Shown: positions 9,004 through 18,226, numbered from the stretch's first letter. The stretch: 44,780 nucleotides of DNA from an uncultured bacterium (GCA_905216095.1 CAJMSQ010000018.1:1-44780); one strand, 5' to 3'. Made by a program: numbers and translations. Notes: generated by a model not told the origin, from the letters alone.

Positions 9004-9281
9004 AAGAGCTGGACCCGCTGTTACACTCCCAGCTGCGGCTGGCCGTCATGTCCATCCTGATGAACGTCGAGGAAGCCGACTTCGTCTACCTGCGCGAAAA
9101 GACCGAAGCGACGGCCGGAAACCTGAGCGTGCAGCTCGACAAACTGTCGGCCGCCGGATACATCGCCGTCAAAAAAGGCTTTGCCGGCAAAAAGACCCGC
9201 ACCGTCTGCCGCGTCACCGCGCAGGGCCGGCAGGCTTTCAAGGAATACGTGGACGCGCTCAGGCAATACATCTCACTCTGA
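9000..9281 (+). CDS. Small winged-helix transcriptional regulator
   Basis: A 93-aa protein consisting of one winged-helix domain (HTH_34/MarR-like): HSQLRLAVMSILM, then a helix-turn-helix with the recognition helix in GNLSVQLDKLSAAGYIAVKKG, then the wing KKTRTVCRVTAQGRQAF. Proteins of this size are DNA-binding repressors in Bacteroidales that often control a neighbouring membrane or transport gene. No such neighbour is intact here apart from the 27-residue frame that overlaps its start codon. It is followed by a terminator and the convergent asnB. Confidence 0.82.
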   Translation: MKELDPLLHSQLRLAVMSILMNVEEADFVYLREKTEATAGNLSVQLDKLSAAGYIAVKKGFAGKKTRTVCRVTAQGRQAFKEYVDALRQYISL

Positions 9282-9302
9282 CCGCGCATCCGGAGCAAAC
9301 AG

Positions 9303-9339
9303 TGCCCCGACGGAACACCACCGCCGGGGCATTTGTCTT
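9303..9339. terminator. Terminator between the regulator and asnB
   Basis: TGCCCCG (9303-9309) pairs with CGGGGCA (9325-9331), extended by CGG/CCG inside, and is followed by TTTGTCTT on the plus strand. It lies between two convergent genes and may serve both. Confidence 0.65.
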
Positions 9340-9368
9340 GCCGGCATCCGGGAGAGGGGAGAGCGGGT

Positions 9369-11048
9369 TCAGTCCCGGTACGCCTCTTCGTGCACACCGG
9401 CCACGGCGCGGCCGCTGGGGTCGTTCTTGCCCCTGAAGGAGGCGTCCCACGCAAGGGCCTCGGCGGTGGAACAGGCCACACTGGGCACGCTGGGTACGCT
9501 CAGAGCCGCGCTCCTGCTCGGGAAATGTTCCTCGAAGATGCTGCGGTAGTAGTATTCCTCCTTGTTCTGCGGCGTGTGTATGGGGAAACGCTCCGCGGCG
9601 CGGGCCATCTGCTCGTCGCTGACGGCGGCGGCGGTGACGGCCTTCAGGGTGTCTATCCAGCTGTAGCCCACGCCGTCGGAGAATTGCTCCTTCTGCCGCC
9701 AGGCCACGTCGGCGGGCAGGAGGTCGGCAAAGGCTTCGCGCACCAGTTTCTTCTCGATTTCCCGTCCGGGACACATCTTGGCGGCGGGGGCGATGCGCAT
9801 GGCCACGTCGAGGAACTCCTTGTCGAGGAAGGGCACGCGGCCCTCGACGCCCCATGCGGCCAGGCTCTTGTTGGCCCGCAGGCAGTCGTACAGGTGGAGC
9901 TTGGAGAGTTTGCGCACGGTCTCTTCGTGGAAGGCGCGAGCCGTGGGGGCTTTGTGGAAATAGAGGTATCCGCCGAAGACTTCATCGGCTCCCTCGCCGC
10001 TCAGCACCATCTTGATGCCCATGCTCTTGATGACGCGGGCCAACAGGTACATGGGCGTGGAGGCTCGCACGGTGGTCACGTCGTAGGTCTCTATGAAATA
10101 GATGACGTCGCGCAGGGCATCAAGCCCTTCCTGTATGGTGTAATTGATTTCGTGGTGCACGGTGCCGATGTGCCGGGCCACCTCGCGGGCCTTGAGCAGG
10201 TCGGGCGCGCCCTTCAGTCCCACGGCGAAGGAGTGGAGCCGGGGCCACCAGGCGTCGGCCGTGTTGTCGGTCTCGATGCGCTTGGCGGCATACTTCCTGG
10301 CTATGGCCGAAATGACGGACGAGTCGAGCCCGCCCGACAGCAGGACGCCATAGGGCACGTCGGACATGAGTTGCCGCCGGACGGCGGCTTCGAGCGCGTC
10401 GTGCACGGCCTTGACCTGCGCGCCGTGTTCCTGCTCTCCGGCCACGGCGTCATAGTCCGTCCAGTCGCGCCGGTACCAGCGGGTCATTTTTCCCTCGCTG
10501 CCCCGGTAACAGTGTCCGGGCAGGAAGGGTTCGTATTCGTCGCAAAAGCCTTCGAGTGCCTTGAGTTCGCTGCCGAAGTAGACACGTCCCTGACTGTCGC
10601 GGCCGATGTAGAGGGGAATGACGCCGATGGGGTCGCGGGCTATGAGGTAGTCGTCGGTTTCCTCGTCGTAGAGGACGAAGGCGAAGATGCCGTTCAGTTC
10701 CTCCAGGAAGTCGATGCCCTTGTCCCGGTAGAGGGCCAGGATGACCTCGCAGTCCGACCCGGTGGCGAAATCGTATTTCCCGGCATACCGGGCGCGGATT
10801 TCGCGGTGGTTGTAGATTTCGCCGTTCACGGCGAGCACCTGTTTCCCGTCGGGAGAATAGAGCGGCTGTCCGCCCGACTCGGGGGCGACGATGGAAAGCC
10901 GCTCGTGGGCCAGGATGGCCGAGCGTCCCACGTGGATGCCGCTCCAGTCAGGCCCGCGGTGACGTATCTTCTGCGCCATTTTCAGGGCTTTTTCCCTCAG
11001 TTCCGGGGTCTGTTCTTTGATGTTGAGTATACCTGCTATTCCACACAT
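9369..11048 (-). CDS. asnB: Asparagine synthase B (glutamine-hydrolysing)
   Basis: The 559-aa product begins MCGIAGI, so Cys2 becomes the N-terminal nucleophile of the class II glutaminase domain after Met removal. RHRGPD, ERLSIV and NGEIYN are standard glutaminase motifs. The synthetase half carries the ATP-pyrophosphatase loop SGGLDSS near residue 240. The enzyme converts aspartate, glutamine and ATP to asparagine, glutamate, AMP and PPi in the cytosol. The frame extends 14 codons upstream, but the ATG at 11048 is required to expose Cys2. It lies downstream of gltD on the same strand with a 157-bp gap containing the palindromic element (11144-11204), so it probably has its own promoter. A TAATTTTC box at complement 11122-11129 is a weak candidate. 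Confidence 0.95.
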   Translation of the reverse strand: MCGIAGILNIKEQTPELREKALKMAQKIRHRGPDWSGIHVGRSAILAHERLSIVAPESGGQPLYSPDGKQVLAVNGEIYNHREIRARYAGKYDFATGSDCEVILALYRDKGIDFLEELNGIFAFVLYDEETDDYLIARDPIGVIPLYIGRDSQGRVYFGSELKALEGFCDEYEPFLPGHCYRGSEGKMTRWYRRDWTDYDAVAGEQEHGAQVKAVHDALEAAVRRQLMSDVPYGVLLSGGLDSSVISAIARKYAAKRIETDNTADAWWPRLHSFAVGLKGAPDLLKAREVARHIGTVHHEINYTIQEGLDALRDVIYFIETYDVTTVRASTPMYLLARVIKSMGIKMVLSGEGADEVFGGYLYFHKAPTARAFHEETVRKLSKLHLYDCLRANKSLAAWGVEGRVPFLDKEFLDVAMRIAPAAKMCPGREIEKKLVREAFADLLPADVAWRQKEQFSDGVGYSWIDTLKAVTAAAVSDEQMARAAERFPIHTPQNKEEYYYRSIFEEHFPSRSAALSVPSVPSVACSTAEALAWDASFRGKNDPSGRAVAGVHEEAYRD

Positions 11049-11143
11049 GATAGGATATGTTTTTTGTGCGCTGTTCCGTCGTCCGCCCAACGGACTTGGG
11101 AATCAGCGGCTTTCGGGTTATGAAAATTACCTCCGTTCTAATT

Positions 11144-11204
11144 TTTCCTACATGGCATGTAGAAATTTTTAGAAGGGGCTTGGTTTTTTCTATGTGCCAT
11201 GTAG
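11144..11204. repeat. Palindromic dispersed element, locus B (inverted pair)
   Basis: CTACATGGCATGTAG (11148-11162) and CTATGTGCCATGTAG (11190-11204) are near-perfect reverse complements 27 bp apart, each next to a T-rich or A-rich run. They match the units at 2706-2780 and 17383-17439. The locus lies in the asnB-gltD gap, ending directly at the gltD stop codon and about 100 bp upstream of asnB. Confidence 0.7.
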
Positions 11205-11205
11205 T

Positions 11206-12555
11206 TTATCCCTGCTTCGGACTGAGAAAAGCGTCGATGCGCCCGGCCGTTTTCCGTCCGTCGGCCAGCGCGCGCACCACGAGGCTCGCGCCGCCTGCCG
11301 CGTCGCCCGCCACGAACACGTTGTCGGCGAAGCGGGGCTGCACGGGCCTGAGGAATCCCATGGCAAGCAGCACCATGTCGGCCTCGATGACCCGCTTCCT
11401 TCCCGTGGGCTTCATCACGGGGCGTCCGCCGTCGGGCGAGGGCGTCCAGTCCACTTCCTCCACCTCGGCGCCGCACACCTTGCCGTTCCTGCCGATGAAG
11501 CGGTTGGTGGCCAGCGACCACAGGCGCGTGCATCCCTCCTCGTGGCTGGAAGTGGTCTTCAGGACGACGGGATATTGCGGCCACGGGGTGGCTTCGTTGT
11601 GCCCGACGGGCGGTTTCGGCATGATTTCGATTTGCGTCACGGAGAGCGCGCCCTGCCGGATGCTTGTCCCGATGCAGTCCGAGCCGGTGTCGCCGCCGCC
11701 GATGACGAGCACGCGCTTGCCCCCGGCGTTTACCAGTTCCTCCTTGGCGAAGGTCTCGCCGTCGAGTATGCGGTTCTGCTGCGCCAGCATGTCGAGGGCG
11801 AAGTGGATGCCCTTGAGCTCGCGGCCCGGTACGGGCAGGTCGCGCGCCGAGGGCGTCCCGGTGCAGACGGCATAGGCGTCGAATCCCTCGGGAAGCCGTT
11901 CCACATCGACCTTCACGCCCATGCTGAAGCGTATGCCCCCGGCCTCGAGGAGACGCATCCGCCGGTCGATGACGGACTTGTCCAGCTTGAAGTTGGGTAT
12001 GCCGTAGCGGAGCAGTCCGCCGGGCTTGGGATTGCTGTCGAAAACGGTCACCTCGTAGCCTTTCGCGTTCAGCCGCACGGCCACGCTCAGTCCGGCGGGC
12101 CCCGCACCTATGACGGCCACCTTCCGGCCGTTGCGGCAGGGGCGGGCGGGGGTGATGTAGCCCTCGCGGAAGGCGGCCTCGGCGATGGCGGCCTCGTTCT
12201 CGCGGATGGTGACAGGCGCGTCGCACGAGAGTTTCAGCACACAGGATTTCTCGCACAAGGCCGGGCAGATGCGCCCGGTGAATTCTGGAAAATCGTTCGT
12301 GGCGCTCAGGATTTGGAAGGCCTCGCGCCACTTTCCCTTGTAAAGAGCGTCCTGAAACTCGGGGCTCTTGTTGCCCAGCGGACAGGCCCAGTGGCAGAAC
12401 GGCACGCCGCAGTCCATGCAGCGGGAAGCCTGCAACTTACGGTCATGACTGTTCAGCGTCTGTTCCACCTGGCTGAAATCATTGATACGTTCGTGTATCG
12501 GACGGTAACCCGCCTCTTGGCGGGGAATATTCAAGAATGCTTTTGGGTCACCCAT
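11206..12555 (-). CDS. gltD: Glutamate synthase small (beta) subunit
   Basis: A 449-aa FAD/NAD(P)H protein. The N-terminal domain has four cysteines for Fe-S binding (Cys46, Cys49, Cys54, Cys58 in CMDCGVPFCHWACP). It is followed by the FAD dinucleotide-binding motif GAGPAGLSVAVRL and the NAD(P)H motif GGGDTGSDCIG. It passes electrons from NAD(P)H to the large subunit GltB, which makes two glutamates from glutamine and 2-oxoglutarate. The ATG at 12555 gives the canonical MGDPKAF start; an in-frame upstream ATG at 12624 would overlap the gltB stop and add a low-complexity Thr/Gln/Lys stretch. It follows gltB after 65 bp that are A/C-rich on the coding strand and contain short CAGACAACA-like repeats. 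Confidence 0.95.
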   Translation of the reverse strand: MGDPKAFLNIPRQEAGYRPIHERINDFSQVEQTLNSHDRKLQASRCMDCGVPFCHWACPLGNKSPEFQDALYKGKWREAFQILSATNDFPEFTGRICPALCEKSCVLKLSCDAPVTIRENEAAIAEAAFREGYITPARPCRNGRKVAVIGAGPAGLSVAVRLNAKGYEVTVFDSNPKPGGLLRYGIPNFKLDKSVIDRRMRLLEAGGIRFSMGVKVDVERLPEGFDAYAVCTGTPSARDLPVPGRELKGIHFALDMLAQQNRILDGETFAKEELVNAGGKRVLVIGGGDTGSDCIGTSIRQGALSVTQIEIMPKPPVGHNEATPWPQYPVVLKTTSSHEEGCTRLWSLATNRFIGRNGKVCGAEVEEVDWTPSPDGGRPVMKPTGRKRVIEADMVLLAMGFLRPVQPRFADNVFVAGDAAGGASLVVRALADGRKTAGRIDAFLSPKQG

Positions 12556-12620
12556 TGTTTTTGTTGTTGTCTGTTTGCTGTCTGTTGTCTGTTTCTGTTC
12601 CGTATTCCGTCCGGTCGGGC

Positions 12621-15600
12621 TCAATAGTCGCGCTGCATCTCGGCAATCCTGTGCTGCAACTTCTGCATCTGCTCCTCCTGCAGCACTTTCTTGTACTCGA
12701 TGGGGACAACCTGTATGAACTCGCCGGCATAGCGGTTCCAGTCGTCGAGCATGACGCGCGCCAGCTTGGAACCGGTGTAAAGGTAATGCTGCCTGATGAG
12801 TTCGTGCAGCTCCTTGCGGTACGCCGTCTCCTCGACAAGGCTGAGTTCGACCGTCTCCATGTTGCAGAAGTAGTCAAACCGCCCGTCCTTGTCCCAGACG
12901 TATGCCACGCCGCCCGACATGCCTGCGGCGAAGTTGCGGCCCGTCTGCCCGAGCACGACGACGCGCCCGCCGGTCATGTACTCGCAGCAATGGTCGCCCA
13001 CGCCCTCGACCACGGCCACGGCGCCCGAATTGCGGACCGCAAAGCGTTCGCCGGCGCGGCCGTTGATATATACCTCGCCGTCCGTGGCGCCGTACAGCAG
13101 GGTGTTGCCCGCAATCGTGTTGTCCTCGGCCTCGAAGTTGCTCCGCACGGGCGGCAGGACGGCGATGCGGCCGCCCGAAAGCCCCTTGCCGAGGTAGTCG
13201 TTGGCCTCGCCCTCCAGTTTGAAACTGACTCCCCGGACCAGAAACGCGCCGAAGCTTTGTCCGGCCGAGCCCTTGAACCTGACGTTCAGCGTCTGCCCGG
13301 GCAGTCCCTCCTCGCCGTACTTCGCGGCGATGACTCCCGACAGCATCGCCCCGCAGGCGCGGTCCGTGTTGGCGATGGTGTATTCCAGCGACACCTCCTT
13401 GCGGTGCTCGATGGCCTCGGCGGCGGCACGGATGATGGCGATGTCCTTCACGTCGTCCGTGCCGTGCCGCTGGTCGATGGTGTGGCGTATGGCGGCGCCG
13501 TTGCCGACGCGTGCCAGCACCCTGTCAAAGGAAATCAGGGCGTGCCTGGGGTTTCCCGTCTCCGGTTTCCGCACAATCAGGTCGGTACGTCCGATGATGT
13601 CGTCCATTTTCTCCACCCCGATTTCGGCCAGGTACTCGCGCACCTCCTGCGCCAGGAACGTAAAGAAGTTCACCAGGTACTCGCTGCGCCCGCGGAAGCG
13701 CCTGCGCAGTTCCGCATCCTGAGTGGCCACGCCCACGGGGCAGGTGTTCCGGTGGCACTTGCGCATCATGACGCATCCCAGCACAATGAGCGCGCTCGTG
13801 GCGAAACCGAATTCCTCGGCTCCCAGCATGGCCATCAGCACGATGTCGCGGCCGGTTTTCAGTTGCCCGTCCACCTGCAGCATCACCTGCCCGCGCAGCC
13901 CGTTGAGCACGAGCGTCTGTTGCGTCTCGCTCAGACCTAGTTCGGGCGAGATGCCGGCATAGCGGATGGAAGAGGCGGGCGATGCTCCCGTGCCGCCTTC
14001 CGCGCCCGAAATGACTATCAGGTCGGCCTTGGCCTTGGCCACACCGGCGGCAATGGTCCCGACTCCGCTCTCGGCCACGAGCTTCACGCTGATTCTGGCC
14101 TTCGGGTTCACGTTCTTCAGGTCGAAGATGAGCTGCGCCAGGTCCTCGATGGAGTAGATGTCGTGGTGGGGCGGGGGCGAAATCAGGGATATGCCCGGAA
14201 TGGAGTGGCGGGTACGTGCAATCACCTCGTCCACCTTGAAGCCCGGAAGCTGTCCGCCCTCGCCCGGCTTGGCACCCTGTGCGACCTTGATCTGTATCTC
14301 GTCGGCATTCACCAGGTATTCGGCCGTCACGCCGAAGCGTCCCGAAGCCACTTGCTTGATGGCGCTGCGCAGGCTCGTGCCGTCCTCGCGCGGCGTGAAC
14401 CGTGCACGGTCCTCGCCTCCCTCGCCCGTGTTGCTGCGGCCGTGTATGCTGTTCATCGCGACGGCTATCGCCTCGTGCGCCTCCTTGCTGATGGAACCGT
14501 AGGACATGGCGCCCGTGACAAAGCGGCGCAGGATGTTCTCCACCGGCTCCACACGTGCGATGTCGATGGGCGAGCGCCGGAAGTCGAGGAAGTCGCGCAG
14601 GAAGACGGGCGCCCCCTTGTCATCGACCAGGGCGGTGTATTCCTTGAACTTCTTGTAGCTTCCGAGCCGCGTGGCCAGTTGCAGCGTGCTGATGGTCGCG
14701 GGATTCCAGGCGTGGCGCTCGCCATCCTTGCGATAAGCGTAGAGGCCGTTGTTCGGGAGCAGCCCTTCCACGTCGGGAGCAAAGCCCGCGTCGTGGAAGG
14801 CTATGGCGTCGCGGGCCACCTCGTCGAGCCTGATGCCGCCGATGCGCGAGCTCATCCCTCCGAAGTAGGCGTCGCTCAGTTCCCGGCCCAGTCCGACGGC
14901 CTCGAAAATCTTCGCACCGCGATAAGAGCGTATGGTACTGATGCCCATCTTGCTCATAATCTTGAGCAGGCCTTTGCAAATCGACCTGATGTACTTCTTT
15001 TCGGCCGTCGCATAGTCCAGCTGGATTTCCTTGTCGGCCACCAGTTTGTCTATAATGGCAAAGGCCATGTAGGGATTGAGGGCGCTGGCGCCGAAGCCCA
15101 GCAGCAGCGCGGCGTGCATCACTTCACGTATCTCGCCGCTCTCCACAATGAGCGCCGTCTGCACGCGCTTGCCCACCGAGATGAGGTGGTGGTGGACCGC
15201 CGAAACGGCCAGCAGCGCCGGGATGGCGGCATGGCCGGCATCCACGCCGCGGTCGGAGAGCACGATGTAGTTCACGCCACCGCCGACCGACTCTTCGGCG
15301 CGACGGCACAGCGCGGCCAGCGCCTCCTGCAGGCCTTTCCGGCCTTTCGACACCTCGAACAGGATGGGCAGCTTCACGGTGCTGAACCCCTTGTAACGGA
15401 TGTTGCAGAGCATGTCCAGCCGGTCGTTGCTCAGGATGGGGTGGTTGAGCCGCACCATCTTGCAGTGGTCCTCGCTGGGCGTGAGAATATCCTTGCCGAC
15501 CGCCCCTATGTATTCCGTAAGCGACATGACCAGTTCCTCGCGTATCGGGTCAATGGGCGGATTGGTCACCTGGGCGAACTGTTGCCTGAAATAATTGTAC

Positions 15601-17159
15601 AGCAGCTGCGGCCGGTCGGAAAGTACCGCGAGCGGCGTGTCGTTTCCCATGGACTGTACCGGCTCTTTCCCGTCGGTGCACATCGGCACAATGATTTTCG
15701 CGATGTCTTCCGCCGAGTAACCGAAGATTCTCAGCATCCGGTCGTGGTTTTCCACACTGTGCGGCACTTTCCGCCCGCTCTTCAGCCCGTCCAGCTCTAT
15801 GCGGTTGCCGGAGAGCCACGCACGGTAGGGCTTCGCCTCGGCCAGCTGCCGCTTCAGCTCGCCGTCGTAGTAGATTTCTCCCTTCTCCGTATCGACCATG
15901 ATAATCTTGCCCGGCTGCAGCCGCCCCTTTTCCCTGATGTCGCCCGGCTCGAAGTCCATCACGCCCACCTCGCTGGCCACGACCATCATGCCCTTGTGCG
16001 TGATGAGGTAACGGGCGGGGCGCAGGCCGTTGCGGTCGAGCATTCCTCCGGCAAAGCGGCCGTCGCTGAAGAGCAGGGCGGCCGGACCGTCCCAGGGCTC
16101 CATCAATATGGAGTGGTACTCGTAGAAGGCTTTCAGGTCCTCGCTGATGGGATTCTTCCCGTTGAACGATTCCGGCACGAGCATCGCCATGGCATGGGGC
16201 AGGCTCAGCCCCGACATGACCAGGAACTCAAGCACGTTGTCGAGCGAAGCGCTGTCGCTCATGCCCGGCTGCACGATGGGACGCAGTTCGCCGATGTCGC
16301 CCAGTGCGGGCGAGGAGAGCACACCCTCGCGGGCCTCCATCCACCCGCGGTTGCCGCGGATGGTATTTATCTCGCCGTTGTGGGCGAGCAGGCGGAAAGG
16401 CTGCGCCAGCCCCCACGTGGGGAACGTGTTGGTGCTGAAACGGGAATGCACCAGGGCCAGTCCGCTGGTGAAGTAGCTGTCGGTCAGGTCGGGATAGTAG
16501 CCGCGCAACTGCAGCGAGGAGAGCATTCCCTTGTAGACGATGTTTCTGGTGGAAAGCGACACGATGTAGAAATCATCGCGCCCCGGGATGTCCGACCGGC
16601 GTATGCGGTTCTCTATCCTTTTGCGTATGACGTAAAGCCGTCGGTCCGCGCCCTCGCTGTCCGTGAAGCCGGTAACGAAAATCTGCCTGATGTCCGGCTC
16701 GGCGGCCCGCGCGGCCTCGCCCAGTATCTCGGGACAAGTGGGCACGGTGCGCAGGTGCATCAGCGTCAGACCCTCTTTCTCGATTTCCTCCACGATGACA
16801 CTCAGCATCGCGGAACGGGCCGCCTCGTCCTTGGGCAGGAACAACAGGCCGGTGCCGTACTTCCCCTTCTCGGGAACAGGGATGCCCTGCAGCAGAATGA
16901 ACTCGTGGGGAATCTGCAACATGATGCCTGCGCCGTCGCCGGTCTTGTTGTCCGCGCCCTCAGCGCCGCGGTGACGCATGTTCTCCAGCACCTTGAGCGC
17001 GGACTCCACCAGTTCGTGCGACTTGCCTCCGTGAATGTTCACCAGCATTCCCACACCGCAAGCATCGTGCTCGTTGGCGGCGTCATACAGACCGACGTGC
17101 CCGGGCCGGCAGCGGCGGATCTGTGTCTCTATCGGATTGCCTGACTGTTCTTCTTTCAT
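12621..17159 (-). CDS. gltB: Glutamate synthase large (alpha) subunit
   Basis: A 1512-aa protein, the usual GltB length. After a 33-residue propeptide comes the glutaminase nucleophile Cys34 (HDACGVGM), then RHRGAEGAD. The central and FMN-binding domains follow, with GAEGGTGASP and the [3Fe-4S] cysteines in CVMMRKCHRNTCPVG near residues 1126-1137. The C-terminal beta-helix domain has many Gly-rich repeats (GGRVVVLGQTGRNFAAGMSGG split over strands). It makes glutamate from glutamine and 2-oxoglutarate with electrons from GltD. First gene of a gltB-gltD unit. A TATATTTG -7 box lies at complement 17215-17222, about 55 nt upstream, and palindromic element C lies 225-280 bp upstream. Confidence 0.96.
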   Translation of the reverse strand: MKEEQSGNPIETQIRRCRPGHVGLYDAANEHDACGVGMLVNIHGGKSHELVESALKVLENMRHRGAEGADNKTGDGAGIMLQIPHEFILLQGIPVPEKGKYGTGLLFLPKDEAARSAMLSVIVEEIEKEGLTLMHLRTVPTCPEILGEAARAAEPDIRQIFVTGFTDSEGADRRLYVIRKRIENRIRRSDIPGRDDFYIVSLSTRNIVYKGMLSSLQLRGYYPDLTDSYFTSGLALVHSRFSTNTFPTWGLAQPFRLLAHNGEINTIRGNRGWMEAREGVLSSPALGDIGELRPIVQPGMSDSASLDNVLEFLVMSGLSLPHAMAMLVPESFNGKNPISEDLKAFYEYHSILMEPWDGPAALLFSDGRFAGGMLDRNGLRPARYLITHKGMMVVASEVGVMDFEPGDIREKGRLQPGKIIMVDTEKGEIYYDGELKRQLAEAKPYRAWLSGNRIELDGLKSGRKVPHSVENHDRMLRIFGYSAEDIAKIIVPMCTDGKEPVQSMGNDTPLAVLSDRPQLLYNYFRQQFAQVTNPPIDPIREELVMSLTEYIGAVGKDILTPSEDHCKMVRLNHPILSNDRLDMLCNIRYKGFSTVKLPILFEVSKGRKGLQEALAALCRRAEESVGGGVNYIVLSDRGVDAGHAAIPALLAVSAVHHHLISVGKRVQTALIVESGEIREVMHAALLLGFGASALNPYMAFAIIDKLVADKEIQLDYATAEKKYIRSICKGLLKIMSKMGISTIRSYRGAKIFEAVGLGRELSDAYFGGMSSRIGGIRLDEVARDAIAFHDAGFAPDVEGLLPNNGLYAYRKDGERHAWNPATISTLQLATRLGSYKKFKEYTALVDDKGAPVFLRDFLDFRRSPIDIARVEPVENILRRFVTGAMSYGSISKEAHEAIAVAMNSIHGRSNTGEGGEDRARFTPREDGTSLRSAIKQVASGRFGVTAEYLVNADEIQIKVAQGAKPGEGGQLPGFKVDEVIARTRHSIPGISLISPPPHHDIYSIEDLAQLIFDLKNVNPKARISVKLVAESGVGTIAAGVAKAKADLIVISGAEGGTGASPASSIRYAGISPELGLSETQQTLVLNGLRGQVMLQVDGQLKTGRDIVLMAMLGAEEFGFATSALIVLGCVMMRKCHRNTCPVGVATQDAELRRRFRGRSEYLVNFFTFLAQEVREYLAEIGVEKMDDIIGRTDLIVRKPETGNPRHALISFDRVLARVGNGAAIRHTIDQRHGTDDVKDIAIIRAAAEAIEHRKEVSLEYTIANTDRACGAMLSGVIAAKYGEEGLPGQTLNVRFKGSAGQSFGAFLVRGVSFKLEGEANDYLGKGLSGGRIAVLPPVRSNFEAEDNTIAGNTLLYGATDGEVYINGRAGERFAVRNSGAVAVVEGVGDHCCEYMTGGRVVVLGQTGRNFAAGMSGGVAYVWDKDGRFDYFCNMETVELSLVEETAYRKELHELIRQHYLYTGSKLARVMLDDWNRYAGEFIQVVPIEYKKVLQEEQMQKLQHRIAEMQRDY

Positions 17160-17214
17160 CGTTTATATAAACATTTTGGTTGATAAATTCATTTTAATGT
17201 GTCAAAAAGTCCGG

Positions 17215-17222
17215 CAAATATA
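17215..17222 (-). promoter_or_regulatory. Putative -7 box of gltB
   Basis: TATATTTG on the minus strand matches TAnnTTTG. No good TTTG box lies 19-21 nt upstream, so only the -7 element is supported. The surrounding 17160-17290 stretch is very AT-rich. Confidence 0.45.
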
Positions 17223-17382
17223 CATATTTATTTACAAAATGACATGTATATGAAAATTTTTATGACAAAATATTTATTTTTGGCGCAAAAACATGGCATA
17301 CGGACCACCAAACGAAGCGCATCCGCCCAACAAACACGGAAACGTCCGGCTTCACACGATGCCGGAGAAAAAAACGGAAAAA

Positions 17383-17439
17383 TCACATGGCTTATAGGAA
17401 AAACTATCCCTATGACAGGATTTTCTACAAGCCATGTAG
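17383..17439. repeat. Palindromic dispersed element, locus C (inverted pair)
   Basis: TCACATGGCTTATAG (17383-17397) and CTACAAGCCATGTAG (17425-17439) are inverted copies with three mismatches, each flanked by an A-run or T-run. The second matches the 2724 unit base for base over 14 nt. The rest of 17160-17691 is AT-rich and holds only the gltB promoter region. An open minus-strand frame across 17465-17660 has no supported start. Confidence 0.65.
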
Positions 17440-17691
17440 TTTTTCGTTGGAAAGACATACATAATCAACCACTTACGAAATGTATAATGTAATATGGGCA
17501 ACATTCAGAAATCTCATACAGAATAAGCCTCGGACTGGGAACAAATTTCCCCAAATGAGGATAAATTGTACTTGAAATAGACGACCAAGAGAGAAACTCA
17601 ATTTCTCCACTCCTACTATAGAGTTTTTCAAACATTTTCACTAATATTGCATTTGCTCTTGGACTCTGCAATTCAACAAAGCAAAACACAA

Positions 17692-18135
17692 ATGCATAAC
17701 ACCGAAAAAATAAACCAGCCTCCCCGCAACCATAGTGTGATCGTGCCGGACTTCTTTGGGCCGGATCGCCCCTTAGAGGTTTGGCAACTTGGATGGCAAC
17801 CCGAGAACAGGATGGAAACGAAATCCTCGGTTTCAAAGAAAATCTTCAATACATATGTTGCTGAGTGCCATTTTAACGTCATCTTTTACTATGTGAAAGA
17901 TGGCAATTTCTACGGCATTCATGCCGAGATATGCCCCACACCTGTCTTTCGTTTCAAGAAAGAACCGACGCAATTCATCTATGATAAACTGGGAGATCAA
18001 GACACACATGACTATCAGGCTGGAGAAATCCTATATTGGGTTGACAACGACTCGAAGATATGGGATGTGGTCAAAATAGATGGGAAACCTCTTGAAGAGG
18101 TCCTGCAGGACTCTTATATCGTCAATATAAGCTGA
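17692..18135 (+). CDS. Hypothetical protein, 147 aa
   Basis: A soluble protein beginning MHNTEKINQPPRNHSVIVPD at the ATG at 17692. A TTG at 17647 would add 15 residues and is less likely. The sequence is rich in aromatic residues (FNVIFYYVKDGNFYGIHAE, EILYWVDNDSKIWDVVKI), suggesting a compact beta-rich fold. There is no signal peptide, membrane segment or motif I recognise. AT-rich compared with gltB next door, so probably acquired. The single copy, size and isolated position would fit an immunity or accessory protein, but nothing in the sequence proves it. A weak hairpin at 18149-18195 (TCCTCCGG...CCGGAGGA) may be its terminator. Confidence 0.6.
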   Translation: MHNTEKINQPPRNHSVIVPDFFGPDRPLEVWQLGWQPENRMETKSSVSKKIFNTYVAECHFNVIFYYVKDGNFYGIHAEICPTPVFRFKKEPTQFIYDKLGDQDTHDYQAGEILYWVDNDSKIWDVVKIDGKPLEEVLQDSYIVNIS

Positions 18136-18210
18136 ACAAATCGCATTCTCCTCCGGGGTTTTCGTCATAAGGCTGGCGGATACTCCGGAGGATGGTTCTA
18201 TGTGATGTAA

Positions 18211-18226
18211 TTTGGACAAACAAATT
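18211..18226. repeat. 16-bp direct repeat, left copy
   Basis: TTTGGACAAACAAATT here is repeated exactly at 20171-20186. The two copies bracket the KilA-N gene and the lipoprotein gene, 1.94 kb of AT-rich DNA. Confidence 0.7.

Noticed and set aside
9333..11123. 596-codon open frame opposite asnB
   Set aside because: Shadow of asnB; its ends have no promoter or start context and the translation is Gly/Val-rich low complexity.
14163..17144. Very long open frame (993 codons) on the plus strand opposite gltB
   Set aside because: It is the antisense shadow of a GC-rich gene: gltB is unmistakable on the other strand, and the antisense product shows no domain.
17465..17836. 123-codon minus-strand frame overlapping the 147-aa hypothetical gene
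   Set aside because: Its start lies inside the opposite gene and no motif is present. A remnant in its 3' half cannot be excluded.
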